From the NCBI RefSeq assembly GCF_037975245.1, contig NC_092581.1, positions 1,066,501 through 1,130,500 on the forward strand: a DNA stretch of 64,000 nt, in the 5' to 3' direction. The notes under the pieces are model-generated. The model had not been told where the DNA came from, made no database searches, and saw only the letters and a list, made by a program, of their open reading frames with translations. Shown here piece after piece: positions 31,680 through 44,103 of the stretch. Made by a program: the position numbers and the translations under genes. The first letter of the stretch is position 1. Every line of letters begins with the position of its first letter. The DNA is from Apostichopus japonicus. Its lineage: Eukaryota; Echinodermata; Holothuroidea; Aspidochirotida; Stichopodidae.

Positions 31680-33620
31680 TACCAAATCATTTGACATCTC
31701 CCACATATGCCGCAACAGCCTATGTGTGGAGGTGTCACATCTCTCAGCAGAATCTTGCAGTGTAACAACAGCAGAAGGTCTTGCAAGTTTGATGGCACTT
31801 GCCAAGGTCAGGGTCACTGGCCCAATTGCTTGCTTCCCTGAGTGAGTCATACTGTTTAAGATCATCACAGTGAGTGTGGATAGGACTCAGTTTAAATTAC
31901 TGGCATCACTGATAAATGTTGTCATCTTCATCATCAGTGTAGTTTTACATCCTAGAGTAACTGTGGTCATGAATCAGTTGATCTCTTTAATAGATACTGG
32001 ACTGGTTTATGTTTTTAGTTCTACCATGTAGCTTGTACTCTCTCTCTCTCTGAGTTGTGCTCTCCTCCTTCAGAATGCTCTGCCTCTCTTATGTAATTTA
32101 TCATACTGTTGTTTTCTTTACATCAATTTCAGAGTCTGGAAAAATGTGCTATTTGAGCTCACCTTTAATCCTGCACCTTCCTGGCTATGGACTCTCCAGG
32201 CAGGTCCATTATTTGTGATGTGTATGGCACTGGGGTCCCTGTACTGACTGTTGGGTGAAAATGTGGTGCTGTGTTTTGGATTGGTCACCGTGAAAGCCTT
32301 ATTGACTCCTCTGCTTTTTGAGTGGAAGTCTGAAAACAAGTCAACTATAATAGTTTGCTGCAGATGAGTGTCTCAGGTATTTTGTTAATTTTCCTGTCAG
32401 TGTGGGATATAAGAAGAGATCTCTTTGAAGCATTTGGCATGAATGGAAATTTGTACTTCCTTCCCCCCTTGCATACAAATGAATGCTTTGAGCAATATGA
32501 ATGATTTCCACTGTAGCACTTTGCAAGGTTGTCCAAACATGTTGATAAAGCTTTCACAACTTTTACAGTGTTCATATTTGAGGTTTCTCCTACAAGCAGT
32601 CACCTCTGCCTGTATAGGGTAGGTAAAGTCCTCTGCAATGCACTTTTGTATCAAGTGCTTCTCAGTCACAGTTTTTGCAGGTAACATATCAGAGGAGAGT
32701 ACTGCTTTAGTCAGTGCTCTGTGGAGTGACCTGTTTAAGTGTACTTGGTCTAACAGGTTCTCTGTTTCAGAATGAGTAGTTACGGCCATTGTTCTACTGA
32801 ACCCTTTACATGCCTTGCCATCAGCATCAGTTGTGAGGCACTTGACCTTTAGTGGGTTCTTACCTGTAAGTAATTTGGATGCACAAATCTTTCCACAATA
32901 ATGTTCATCTGTGATATTGGAATCTTTGCTGTACAGCCCTCATGGCCTGGACATTGTACCTTGTGACCCCTGCAAACCAATTAAGTACAACTTGTTATTG
33001 TGATGTTAACTGATAAACAAATTTCTCCATAGTGACATTCTCAACAATTACATCTCTGCATTGGCTTGCAGGAACAAATGGCATATTCCTCTTTGCATTA
33101 CTCAGAGGGTTATTATATTGACGATCATATTCTGCAAAAAATTGGAGAGTCTTGGAGAGGCCATGCAGTTGCAGTGTCTTCTCAATTAGACCCCTCTTTT
33201 GTGCCATATCATTTTCATTCATTTCTCACATTACATGTAGGTCCAAACTGGTTGGCTGACTTCTCTAGTGTACTGAAAGCAGGACTTGAAAGAGAGATGC
33301 TGCTGAGCCATCTACGAGCTGCACTTGAACTGATCAACATCTGATGCAAGCCTGACTGCAATGCAATGTTTAGTTCTGAGGGATTCTTGCCAGGTTTGCT
33401 AATTTGGTTTAAACTTAACAGATGGGCAAGAGTTTACCTTTGTAGCTACAGAGTATGCATCCAAATACAACCTTAGAATCAAGTCCCACAAATTCTTCAA
33501 TATCAGAAAGAGATATAGGGAGAACCCCACATCCATTGCTTGTCTCTCTGTGAGCCATCATAGGCTCTTAATAAGACTTGCATATTTACTAAACTGTTTC
33601 CTGTAGATTCTGCAAACACT
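31680..33620 (-). pseudogene. Unknown repeat-family coding relic, long tandem copy
   Basis: Coding-like blocks run in order down the minus strand: LEKSANQFGP (33240s), NENDMAQKRGLIEKTLQLHG, QYNNPLSNAKRNMPFVPASQ, HYCGKICASKLLTGKNPLKV, KCLTTDADGKACKGFSRTMA, VTTHSETENLLDQVHLNRSL, then after a frameshift KCYSGNHSYCSKHSFVCKGG, VNKAFTVTNPKHSTTF and IHITNNGPA. The Cys/His spacing suggests a zinc-binding region. The blocks look like one former protein, but I cannot name the family. Stops and frameshifts show decay. Confidence 0.6.
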
Positions 33621-33759
33621 TAGATTCTGCAAACACTTTAATGGCATTGGTATACCAATGCAATTATGAGCCATTTGATCAAGCTTGCCAACATGGTGCT
33701 TATTAGGTCTGAGCGCATGGTTTGTTGTGACTGAGTTGAAAATATCTCATGTCCTTTAA

Positions 33760-34573
33760 AGCAGCATTTTGCGTCCTTTTCTATGATTTTTCTCAACCTC
33801 ACTGACTCCACTATGCCATAACGACATACATAACTAGCTTATCTATTTTTATTTTACTTCAAATGGTGGCATAAAAGTCGAAAAAATTGCAACTTTCAAC
33901 TTTGTTGTTCTCCAAGATATTTTCCGTTGGGAACCCAATAAACCTCGCCCATAATATGAATATTTAAACACTACGAACGTCATTGACAGATACATAATAT
34001 AACACCACGCTTGATTTGTGTACAGTCTATATGGCAGTTGTACCAGAGAGTTGCATAACAACTCCCTGGTTGTACCAACGCAAAGTCTTGCATCTATTTT
34101 TAGCAATGGCTCATAACTAAACCTGCATCTCTGATTGGTTGAATTCAAACTAGTGGGTTTGGGAACTGAATGCGATTAATTTTGTATGTGGATTACTTGC
34201 CAATTTAACGTTTTTGGCAGGGAAAAACTTGACTAATATCTTAATTTGCTGTTTTGTGATTTGATGTATGTAAAAAACTCGATGGACATGTCAAAAAAGT
34301 AGAAAACGGCGACCAAACACAAAATGCTCATGAATAAACATACTATTCACTGATTGGTGGAATTCAAACTAGTGGATTTAGAGATATGAAAACTTTGTCG
34401 AGGACACTTTTACTCGTTATCGACATAAATCGTTAATTACTCGCTAATTAACGCTCTTGGCAGGATGAAACTTGGATGGTATCTTAGTTTGCTGTTTTAT
34501 GATTGATACATCTAAAAAAATCGATGCACATGTTAAAAAGGTGGAACAAAGCGACCCAACGCAAAATGCTGCT
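33760..34573. mobile_element. 814-bp non-autonomous DNA transposon, TTAA target site
   Basis: The ends AGCAGCATTTTGCGT and ACGCAAAATGCTGCT are perfect 15-bp inverted repeats flanked by TTAA on both sides (33756-33759 and 34574-34577). TTAA duplication is characteristic of piggyBac and Kolobok superfamilies. The interior holds two diverged copies of a ~210-bp block with GAATTCAAACTAGTGG. No transposase was seen. Confidence 0.85.
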
Positions 34574-34577
34574 TTAA

Positions 34578-35434
34578 CTGGTGAGTTAACTACTCTCTAT
34601 ATTCTTCTATGCTGAGCCTTGTATGAGCAGGTTTGCAAGAGGAAATAGTTGCCACATCTGAATCAGAAGGGCTAGGCAGTCTGGTTGGCATCATCTGTAT
34701 GAGCTGTTAAGCCAAACCTGTTACCTGGATTAAAGGTTGTTGTTACACCTACGATACATGCCTTTCCTTCTACTCATTCTTCTAAATAATAATCAGTTTT
34801 TATCCTTAAAATACAACAATGTTCCATTGACCTATTCATTAGTTTTGTTTGTAAGCATTTATTGGAAGTCTAAGCAGTTGAATAGCTGCACATAGAACGA
34901 TACAAGACAAGACTTACACTGAGAAACTAGTCAATATGATCGACTACAACTAGTTATAACATTGTTTGAACAGCGCCTCATTCTAGATCTGGTCACATCT
35001 AGTACACAGCTCTCCTGAGTACTTTTTGCACCAAAATCTGACAAAATACCTTTGAAAAGCAGTGCCGTTGAAGTAACATGTATATATTTTCTCTTTCATT
35101 ACATGGCCACAGCTAAGTGCTAATGCTTACTGGATGCATTGCTGGGAGTGATCAAATTTTCAGAGAGAAGGCAGCCAACTTGTTTCAAGTTTCCCTGACA
35201 AAATGCCTATGACAAGCAGGACCAAAGTAAACAAGTAACTTTTTTCTCTTTCATTTTAGGGCCACAGCTAAATGCTCATGCATACTGGATTCTTTGAGAG
35301 ATCCAATTTTAGAGGGAAGAAGGCCATCTTAGTGCTTATGCTTAATAATGGATGCTGGGAGTGATCAAATTTTCAGAGGAAAGGCAGCCAACTTGTTTCA
35401 AGTTTCCCACCAGAGTGAGTAAGTAGCACCAAAC
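34578..35434. other. Intergenic or intronic sequence with a small internal duplication
   Basis: GTGATCAAATTTTCAGAG followed by AAGGCAGCCAACTTGTTTC occurs near 35150 and again near 35360, a ~210-bp duplication. Nothing else was seen. Confidence 0.6.
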
Positions 35435-35442
35435 TGAGGGAC

Positions 35443-37051
35443 TAGGGCTGTGAGTTTTCATTTAAAGACCTAAACATTTAAACGGCTGATTTTTCGTTCG
35501 TTTAAACGTTTAAACGTTTGCGAAAATCGTGAGAAAACGCCGAGCCAGGGCCCTGGTGGGGCAAAGACCCCGGAAAAGGAAAAGGAAATTTTTGCGTGTC
35601 TGGCGATAAAAAAATTCGCAGTTGAGGATGCAAAATACTGACAACTTTTTTAATTTAAATTGTCACGAAGCTGATGAAAAATTTTAAATGACAAGTTAGA
35701 GTAGCTATATTATGTTATAAAATGAAAAGAGATTTAATCTGTCTTACAATCTTTAAAAAGTTTAACTTACAGAACCTCCGATATTATGAAACAAAAAACG
35801 TTCGGCAAAGCCCCGTTTCTAGACTGCCTAACAATCAATAGCGCGCACTAAACGTACATCAGTTTACAACTGCAGTACGGTTTAACCGAACTTAAATACT
35901 ACGGTAGGATACTGTACATGTGCTCAGAATTTTCCCAGATACTTTGCCAAACAACTGCGCTCATCCCCTGTCTAACACCTGTTTGTTAACATTTTTGGCA
36001 CGTTTCCAAGAAACGTTTCATGGAGTATTCCCCATGATACACGAGGCACAGACTGCACAGTTCATACACGCAGCACAAGATATCAAGCTATGGCCATCTT
36101 TATGAAAGTAAACCTTGTAATAAAATATGTTTTAGGCCACACAGCATGATTAACTAATGCTAAACATTATTTCCATGTTCTTGTAGAAAACGTCAAGTTC
36201 GCAAAATACAATTAGTTGTGTTTTTGTAGTTACGTGAGATCCGTAACAAACGAGGTGGTTAGGCTATTTGCTATGCACTTAACTATGGTAGGACATTTTT
36301 TTCCCCGTATTTTGGAAATTCTAGAAAATACTTTCTTTTCCCCCTGCTTAACACCAGATGTCGTCTTACGGTTTATTCATAAATGGGTGTACTAGAGCCT
36401 TGTTTACATGACATTAGTTGCATTTACACGATATGCCAGTTTCGCGTGAATTTTTCGAAAGTGTTTTGCTGGATCTTTCGTAAAATTTGAAAGGACCGAA
36501 CTTACTTTTCGTACACAATTGGCAATTTCTCTACTGGTTTTCCGAGTATTTTTTTACAATCTCCAATCGATACATTTCCTTTGATCATGTATTTGAACAA
36601 CTATTACCAAGTCGAGTATTAGACCCGGTATTGTCTGGTCGGAGAGTTCAACGTGATGGATAGGGATTGTAATCATTTCGATCGAACATGCATTGACTGG
36701 ATTATCTGCATCGCCGCTGTCGGCTCGATATAAAGTACACTTGTGCCGCGAATCAGGAAGTTTTCACAAAAGGATAACAGCATTCAAGTTTAAGCCATTC
36801 ATATCGCCGGATAAATCGGTGGGTAACAATAGTAGGATTACGTTAGCGGTTTATGATTCGACTGATCGTAAGTTGTGTTGTTATTTCGCGTAGTAGACAA
36901 AATAAACACGGGAATTGATACGTGATTTTTGCCAATAATTTAATTTTCGGTGGATATCATAGTTTCGTTTAAACGTTCATCAGGTTTTATTAAACGTTTA
37001 AACGATGTTTCGTTCGTTTACACGTTTAAACGTGTAAACGGCACAGCACTA
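35443..37051. mobile_element. 1.6-kb hAT element with 8-bp target-site duplication
   Basis: TGAGGGAC flanks both ends (35435-35442 and 37052-37059). Termini are TAGGGCTGTG and TAGTGCTGTG. Both subterminal regions contain clustered GTTTAAACG palindromes, probable transposase-binding repeats. No transposase frame was recognised, so it looks non-autonomous. Confidence 0.9.
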
Positions 37052-37059
37052 TGAGGGAC

Positions 37060-38399
37060 TGTGCTTAAAACACATTCTGTGGACCCAAGGACAATTTAGA
37101 CATGCAGTAGATGCCAGCCATGCTGATGGAATGACTAAGCAGTATTTTATTGCATGCGTCCATGCGATTTGAAGTGAAAGGACGGAGGGGAGAGGGGTGG
37201 GGTGTAAGGTCAATGATGCAAGGGACAAGAGAAGTAGGGTTTCAGGAGCTGTTGTATCCTTCCAGAATTTTGGAGGTTTTCATAGACATTCCTGTATTTT
37301 CTAATGCAAATAGCTCTTTCAAATATTCTACTGCCCTAGCTTTTCCCTAAGTTGTCAAGTTTAGAGGATAAATCTGTCCTTCGTCTGGACAAACATCATA
37401 TTTCTTTCCGCAGGTAGGCGTAGTCCCTCCATATATGATGGGCTGTAATTGTTGTACCCCCCCAATCCTTACTCCTGTGAGTCCTGTCACTGTACCTGTC
37501 CCAAATCCCTACCTTTCTCACCCCTCAGGAATCCATTTAACATTCAACTGTTAGACCACACTGCTACTACTGTAGTTGAACATTACGATGGAGTAATTGC
37601 ACACAAGAATAATCAAAATAGAATATTTTGGTAAACAAAAGTTGATAATAGTTTATTATATTAACAGTATCAGTAAATGGAGCAACAATAAGCTGTAACA
37701 GAAACCAAAAGGGTAGGATGCAGAGATATTTATATATTGAAAGCTTTTATTAATGCAGTTTGGTGCCTTAAATCAGCAATTGCAGCTTTTACCTAAGTAC
37801 CCAGTTTATTAATGTACTCTCATTAAGAATCCGAAGGGGCACAGCCACTATTTCAAGGTAGAGAATTCGAAATTGTCTTTGGTTTTCATCGAGATGGCAG
37901 GGCACTACGGCAACTTTGTAGTTTTAGTAGGAAAACAAGGCTATTTACATACACTTGTGAAAAGGCACCAGGGGGCATGGTTTCCAGAGTGAGAAAAAAC
38001 ATGTGGAATTGACAGAATTTTAAAAGCAACTTTTCTTTCAGTGTTTTTTTTAAAACTGTACATGAAAATCTTAACATTTCCCGCAGCTGCTCAATATTTA
38101 CTGGCTCTTGGCGCAAATTTCACTGGAGTTTTGGACAGTCTTAGAGCCATGACTTAGATGATAAAGTTGTAGGATGATCAAGAGGGCACCTAAGGCATTG
38201 AAAGGGTTAAAGGGCATACCGCAGTTGTTGCTATCGGTGATGGATGATTTTTAAGCTCATTACCGCAAGAGGTATTTTGCCATCGACCTGCTTCCTGACG
38301 TACATATTCTTACGTTCATTGAGTGTGTTTTGTTTGTTCTTCTTTCACCCTTTGTCTGTCTACATTGTTGGTTCTCTTTTCTTTCATCTTCCGCTGCAG
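37060..38399. other. No confident gene
   Basis: A CCGCAG acceptor near 37413 is followed by a short open stretch (VGVVPPYMMGCN), but I found no matching donor or phase. The rest shows no recognisable feature. Confidence 0.4.
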
Positions 38400-38531
38400 T
38401 TTATTCTCCCCACAAAAGGTCCCTATAGAAAATTTAGGAGATACGGCTCAGTCGGAGGACAAGCATGGCTCATCTCTGAACACGGAGTCCAGTGGTAGCG
38501 ATAGTTACAGGGACATTTTAACCAGTCATAA
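38400..38531 (+). CDS. Plus-strand gene, exon a
   Basis: A CTGCAG acceptor and a GTAAGT donor bound 132 bp. The supported frame takes one incoming base, runs 43 codons ending RDILTSH and leaves two bases. A second open frame exists in the exon but does not continue into the next one. Confidence 0.7.
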
Positions 38532-41500
38532 GTAAGTTTCACTCTCTAAACATGTTTTATTTGAACCAAGGTTTTGTCAGCTGGCAACATATTATCTATG
38601 TTTTATTCTTTTGTAAAACAATTCAAAAATAAAAAACTGACTGGGAAAAGTAAATGCAATGTACTTTATTGAGACAAGTTATTGGATAATCCCAAACTGA
38701 ATGTTTACTTACTATAAATGTAACTGGTTGAAAGGTAAATATGTGTCTTTTTAACGACATTTTAAACTATCTCAAGTTGTAAAGGATTGGGAAGATAAAT
38801 AGAAGTCTATTTGGGGTGGGGGTGAGTGGAGGAGGGGTGGGCGGCTAAAATAAGCTGCTTGTAACGATATGATTTTTAAATTTACACTCTGAACAGTTGA
38901 CTGTACTGAAAACTGCACAGTGCATTTTAAAGTAGACCACTATCTATTTCTTGCTGTAAAGCAGAACTGTTTGTGACTTTTTGTTGAGTTTGTTTTGATC
39001 TCATCTCCCTTCATGTAATGTATAGGGAGATGACATATTGTACTTCACCCCACATAAAAAATGTGAGTGAGTGAGTGTGTGTGTGTGCGTGAGTGAGTAA
39101 GCAAAATTAAATATGTCGCAAACTCCTCCTAGACCCAAATTCCTGTCAAGTTCAAGCTTGGTGAGTGGGTGCCTGACCATGTTAACTCATGCCTGCGTGA
39201 TTGATGACGTCAAAGAGGTCGAAGGTCAAGAAATCTAAAAATTGGTTTTTAGCCATTTTCTGCATGCCAACTTGTTGGACAAAGGCATTAAACCACATTA
39301 TATGTAGAGAATGAAGAGACAAAGTTTAAAACAAGACAGATTTAGCTGTTTAGGCTTGTAGTTAACTGGTCAATTAAGTTAAAGTTAAAGTTGGTCTAAA
39401 TTGAGCAAAAGAGTGTGTCCTAGACTGTTAGTCCGATCAGGTTCAAACTTGGTGGGTAGGTGCCTGACCATATACTGTAAACTTGATCTTGGGTGATTGT
39501 CTAAATGTCATAGGTGAAAGGTCAAATACCCAGAAAGTGTAGCCATTTTCTGCTTGTCGGTATGTTGGAAAAAGTCATTAAACCACAAAATATGTGGACT
39601 ATAATGGGACAAATTTTAAAGTAGAACTTATGCAGTTGTTAAGGGTCAATTGTAGATCCATTCCATCATAGAAGAAATGAGTACCATAGATTGCCATCTT
39701 GTAATTATGTTTTAATTGTAATAGATGCTAAGATCCCATAACAAGGGAGTTTATTAGGCAAGTTTCAGGAAAGATATGATTGATAAAGATGGCTACCTTC
39801 AAGGTATGCAAGGAATTAAGATGACTAATGAAGCAATCCATGACAGAATGAAGGTGAGATGACAAAACTATTACTTAATGGATCATTCAACTGTCAATTT
39901 GAGTATAGTAATTAGTTTAATGTAAGTTTAATTGCTTTGTTCAAGGACTGTCCTAACATGTTAGTGTTTAATATCATCAGATGTTAAATTGCGACTAACA
40001 TGCAACATCATGTAACATGTTGAAAATTTCAAGTTTCATTGCTTACACTACATTTCGTGTTTAATAGAATGCTGATTGAAACTACCCACTGCTGTAGGTG
40101 ATGAAGCATTTGGTGTTTAATCCGCAAGCTCCAGCTCATTCATTGGGGCTTAAATTCAACTCCTACCCAGATCTCAACGAAGAGAGTAAGTGACGTCAGC
40201 TCCTGTACAAGACAATAGCATAAGAGACGGTGGTATGAACAGACCTTATGGGGAAAAAGTTAACACGCCATTTAATGAAAGTGAAAATATTCCCCATCTT
40301 GGTGGGGTGGCATTTTTTTTTTCCATTAACAGAATCTCTAGTGTTATCATCAATATAATGATAAACAAAATGGAGAAACTTTCAGCACATGTATTCAAAA
40401 TAGTTACAAAACACTTACTTATTGCCTCTACTCCACCCTCCACTTTAATATTCTGGCTTTGCTTTCTGATTATGTGCAGGTTTGAGATGTAGTACATTTC
40501 TCCATCCGTGTTATTGTCAGATAATGAAATGAGAATAAGAATTAATAAAATTGTAAAAGAAATGTTTCCTTCCTCGACAGCATGACTTCATATCCGTCAC
40601 TTCTTCAGTATCTACCTAAATGACAAATGTAGGCTGAATTTAGGCACAATAATGTCGTAGTCCACCAGAACAAGATTAATTTGAGATTTTACACTCTCAC
40701 ACTGCTGATCCAGTTCCAAGCTATTCACCGTTAAAATATGCTAAACCTCCGGTATGTTCCTTTAAAGGCTAACTTGATGATGTTATCAGCTCTTTTAGAA
40801 CAGGCTTTAATGTTAATGTTAAGTTTTGTTAACCCATTGCTTTACATAAATTCTTATAACTCACTCAACCAAAGCATGTTCCTTTAACTTGATATTAAAA
40901 CAACAACACCCTTGCACCCATTGAATGAAAATTAAACATCATCTATCCAAAAGTTGACAAATTTGTACTACCACTGTAAACATGTCATTTGAGACAGGTA
41001 AATCTCTTTTTATCTCAATACATTACATGTATAGAGATATTGTAACAGTAAGTGGGACTCTCTCTTCTCTTAAAAATTTTTCAGCGTCTTCATACAAAGT
41101 TCTTTTTCTCTGGAATTTCCAGAGCAAGCATATATCATATAGGCCAACAAAAGTTACTATTTTTTATTCCAGAATTGTATCTCATTCTATGACTTTTTCA
41201 CCGATTTATGTCCAAATTTGGCCAAATCACTCTGAAAAACAGTTGAAATAAGGCCTTTTTGCACACGCTCCAAAACTTGTTTGTTTCATTATTTTTGATG
41301 ATTAAGCCCCGCCTCCAAGTCTTGTGTAGCAGATTGGCTATGACTCAAGCCCCGCCTCCAAGTCTGGTTTGTAGCAGATTGGCTATGCCTCATGGCAGCT
41401 ACATGTTAGATATACGAAAATGGTCACCCTCACGACCAATTTACTGTACTGTTGTGAGATGCTGGCACTGGTCGTGTATTGCACACTAATTCCACATACA

Positions 41501-43348
41501 CATTGTTGTGCATTTAATTTATATTAGGACTTCGTCTGTTTATAGCTCCATGGTTTTAGTAATATCAATTTAAGGATTGTTCTTCTGTTCAGGTAGTTTT
41601 TCAGAGCAAGAGTCATGATAAGTTTGTTTGATTGCCCATCAGGTATTTTGTATAATTACGTATACACTTTGTTGTGCTGCTGAAGGCTACAAGTTTAGGC
41701 TAGGCCTAATGCATTCTATATTAGGCCTTCATTTAGTAATAGCCACATTAGCATTGTACTGGTGGTGTTCAGGCAGTTTTGGGCCATGGTACAGTAAGTT
41801 TGTTTGATTGCCTTACAGTGTGTTTTAATTTTTAAGTTAAGTTTCCAACTTATATATTAACTGTGACTCCATAAATTTAACATAATGTTAATGGGATAAT
41901 ACAACAACTATTCATTTGGAATAGAGTGTATATTGTGCATTTCTATAATGAAGCATCATTATGAATTAACAGCTTGTTTGGTATGTTTCTTTAACCCCCC
42001 CCCCCAAAAAAAAAGAATTAAAAACAAAAATTATAAAGATCTATCACATTTTATTTTCACTGGAGTATGTATAAAAGAGGAGCCGGCCATAGCATTACAA
42101 CTTTTATAAGACTATAAAATTTGGATAAGGTTATGTTTTATTTATAAGGATATAATAAGGTTATAAGAAGTATGTTTAGCTTTCTTTTGAACCTGTGATG
42201 TTTGACATCAAATATACAAAGAATTAAAAGAAAATACTAAAATGGAGAGGAACTGGGGTGGCTATTAGGGGAGGAGGAGGCCACCCATCACTTTCAATTT
42301 AAAACTTATATTCTACATATGTACATTATTTTTTCCAAGTCATAAATCCACGAAATCTTCATGTCAAAATTATTGAGATAGAAAAACGTGGGTTGTTTTG
42401 ATAATTGGAAGTGTACACAGTTTTGATGGTAGTCACCACTACAGTCTACAGTAACCTACAGTAGGTCGATAGGCCTAGCTTTCTCAAGGCGGGCATCAAG
42501 AATATAGTCGAGTTTTTCGCCTCTTCTTATTTGACTGTTGCCATTGACGTCAAACTATATGACCAAAAATATTATATATATTGATATTGATAATTGTAGA
42601 GACAGAGCAAAGATATGAAACTAGGAATCGAAATTAGAACTTCCAGTATTGAGATACTGCATCATTGATGCTCTTGTTGTGATTTTGTGTTGGATCTGAG
42701 GAACTGAGCTAAATGGTTAAAGTATTAGACTAAAAAGTCTTGTCACTCTAAACCGATGAACCTCGGCAAATTAATGGGTCGTTCCCTTAAAAATTAAAAG
42801 TGGCATAAAAAATCCAGCCTGGCCTTATAGCGCTGTTTTTCAACTGTTCACAACAAATTAACTGAGGTTTGTTAAACTTTGTTTCTAAAGTCATCTTTTT
42901 TATGAATTTTTCCTTCATGTCTTTCGATTCAGATCCCTTCTCTAGTTTCATTATGGACATGAAAGCCTCCATCTCACCTCCGAGTAAAGTACGGTCTAAC
43001 TCTTACCAGATCAGGAAAGGCTTACAAGACGATAACCTCCTGAAGGCAGAAGAAGACAGAAAAGTTTGTTCCAATTCTGGTAGCGACGTGCCGAACGCTT
43101 CATCAATCCAAAGTGACAAGCCGATGGAAGTTTCCTCCAAAGGGATTAGAAATAGGACTAAAGTTGAAGAAGAATCGGAAAGTGATTCGATCCAGCTACC
43201 AGATAGTCTTGCCGGTCTTGAACTTTCAGGATCACAAACTTTTGAGCCACCGATGTTGCAGCTTCTTAAAAGATATATTTATTATTATTATTTGTTTCAT
43301 CACATAGTATTACAAGGTGAACAAGACAATATAAGTACAAATAAGTAA
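38400..43348 (+). CDS. Unknown acidic Ser-rich protein, 3' exons of a plus-strand gene
   Basis: Four exons join with matching phases: 38400-38531, 39769-39853, 40098-40185 and 42933-43348. They encode LFSPQKVPIENLGD and SSLNTESSGSDSYRDILTSH, then KKDMIDKDGYLQGMQGIK, then VMKHLVFNPQAPAHSLGLKF and NSYPDLNEE, then NPFSSFIMDMKASISPPSKV followed by a charged Ser/Glu-rich tail. The N-terminus is not found. The tail runs past LQLLKR into TA-rich repeat sequence before a stop at 43346, so the true end may be disrupted. I do not recognise the family. The blocks outside the tail look folded or binding-motif-like; the tail looks disordered. Confidence 0.7.
39100..39650. repeat. ~300-bp imperfect tandem duplication
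   Basis: GTGAGTGGGTGCCTGACCAT near 39160 and GTGGGTAGGTGCCTGACCAT near 39450 start similar blocks. Both contain GGTCAA, then TTAGCCATTTTCTGC and CATTAAACCACA. A (GT)n/(GTGA)n tract at 39060-39100 precedes them. Confidence 0.75.
39769..39853 (+). CDS. Plus-strand gene, exon b
   Basis: The acceptor is AGTTTCAG and the donor GTGAGA. One base completes K, then 28 codons read KDMIDKDGYLQGMQGIKMTN and EAIHDRMK. An alternative upstream AG (GCAAG at 39758) would not keep the phase. Confidence 0.72.
40098..40185 (+). CDS. Plus-strand gene, exon c
   Basis: This 88-bp exon enters in phase 0 at GCTGTAG. It encodes VMKHLVFNPQAPAHSLGLKF and NSYPDLNEE and exits in phase 1 at GTAAGTG. It is the most protein-like block of the gene. 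Confidence 0.75.
40200..42932. other. Intron between exons c and d of the plus-strand gene
   Basis: Apart from the duplicated GC-box block at 41.3 kb and a C/A run near 41996-42014, I see no exon, TE terminus or RNA gene here. Confidence 0.5.
41300..41395. promoter_or_regulatory. Duplicated GC-box plus inverted CCAAT block
   Basis: AAGCCCCGCCTCCAAGTCT followed by GTAGCAGATTGGCTATG occurs twice about 40 bp apart. CCCCGCC is an Sp1-type GC box and ATTGG an inverted CCAAT box. It may equally be just a short tandem repeat inside the intron. Confidence 0.3.
42933..43348 (+). CDS. Plus-strand gene, exon d, possibly terminal
   Basis: After GATTCAG, two bases complete N and the frame reads PFSSFIMDMKASISPPSKVR, then RKGLQDDNLLKAEEDRK and LPDSLAGLELSGSQTFEPPM. 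From about 43275 the sequence turns into repeat-like ATTATTATT and the frame stops at 43346. I see no GT donor near the end of the good coding part, so the exon may be cut by a repeat insertion. Confidence 0.65.
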
Positions 43349-43415
43349 AAAATGTGAAAGGAAGTCAACTAAGAAACCCTTTTGGGCTTAATCGAATAGA
43401 GTACTACCTATCTAT

Positions 43416-43442
43416 ATGTATATATATATATATATATATATA
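43416..43442. repeat. (TA)n microsatellite
   Basis: Short TA tract just before the first 372-bp unit. Confidence 0.9.
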
Positions 43443-43450
43443 GGAATATT

Positions 43451-44103
43451 AGGAATCACAAATGATTTCGAGTTGGTTAGCATCAAGTTTGATCTCTATA
43501 GTAAGGCAAAATATGTCACCAAAAACAGAACTAGTATTGTTCGATACAGGTGACAAACGCCTACAGTGGAATCACGACCTTCCTTACCGGTTTCGAACCT
43601 CTGGACATACAATCAGCATCCATAGCCTAGTGGTTAGGGTGTCCGCGTACAGAGCAGAAGGCCCGTGGTTCGAATCCCGGTGGAGGCTGAAAGTTTTTTC
43701 ACTGTTCTTGATTTTCCAACTCATTACGATTTTCATTTATATATATTTATTTGCCTTTGTCGTTTACCTCCATTGCATAAACATAAAGTCTGTTCGAAGT
43801 ATCTCTTTTGAGATCCGGCTTTAGGAATCACAAATGATTTCGAGTTGGTTAGCATCATGTTTGATCTCTAGAGTAAGGCAAAATATGTCACCAAAAACAG
43901 AACTAGTATTGTTCGATACAGGTGACAAACGCCTACAGTGGAATCATGACCTTCCTTACCGGTTTCGAACCTCTGGACATACAATCAGCGTCCATAGCCT
44001 AGTGGTTAGGGTGTCCGTGTACAGAGCGGGAGGCCCGGGTTTGAATCCCGGTGGAGGCTGAAAGTTTTCACGGTTCTTGATTTTCCAACTCATTACGATT
44101 TTC

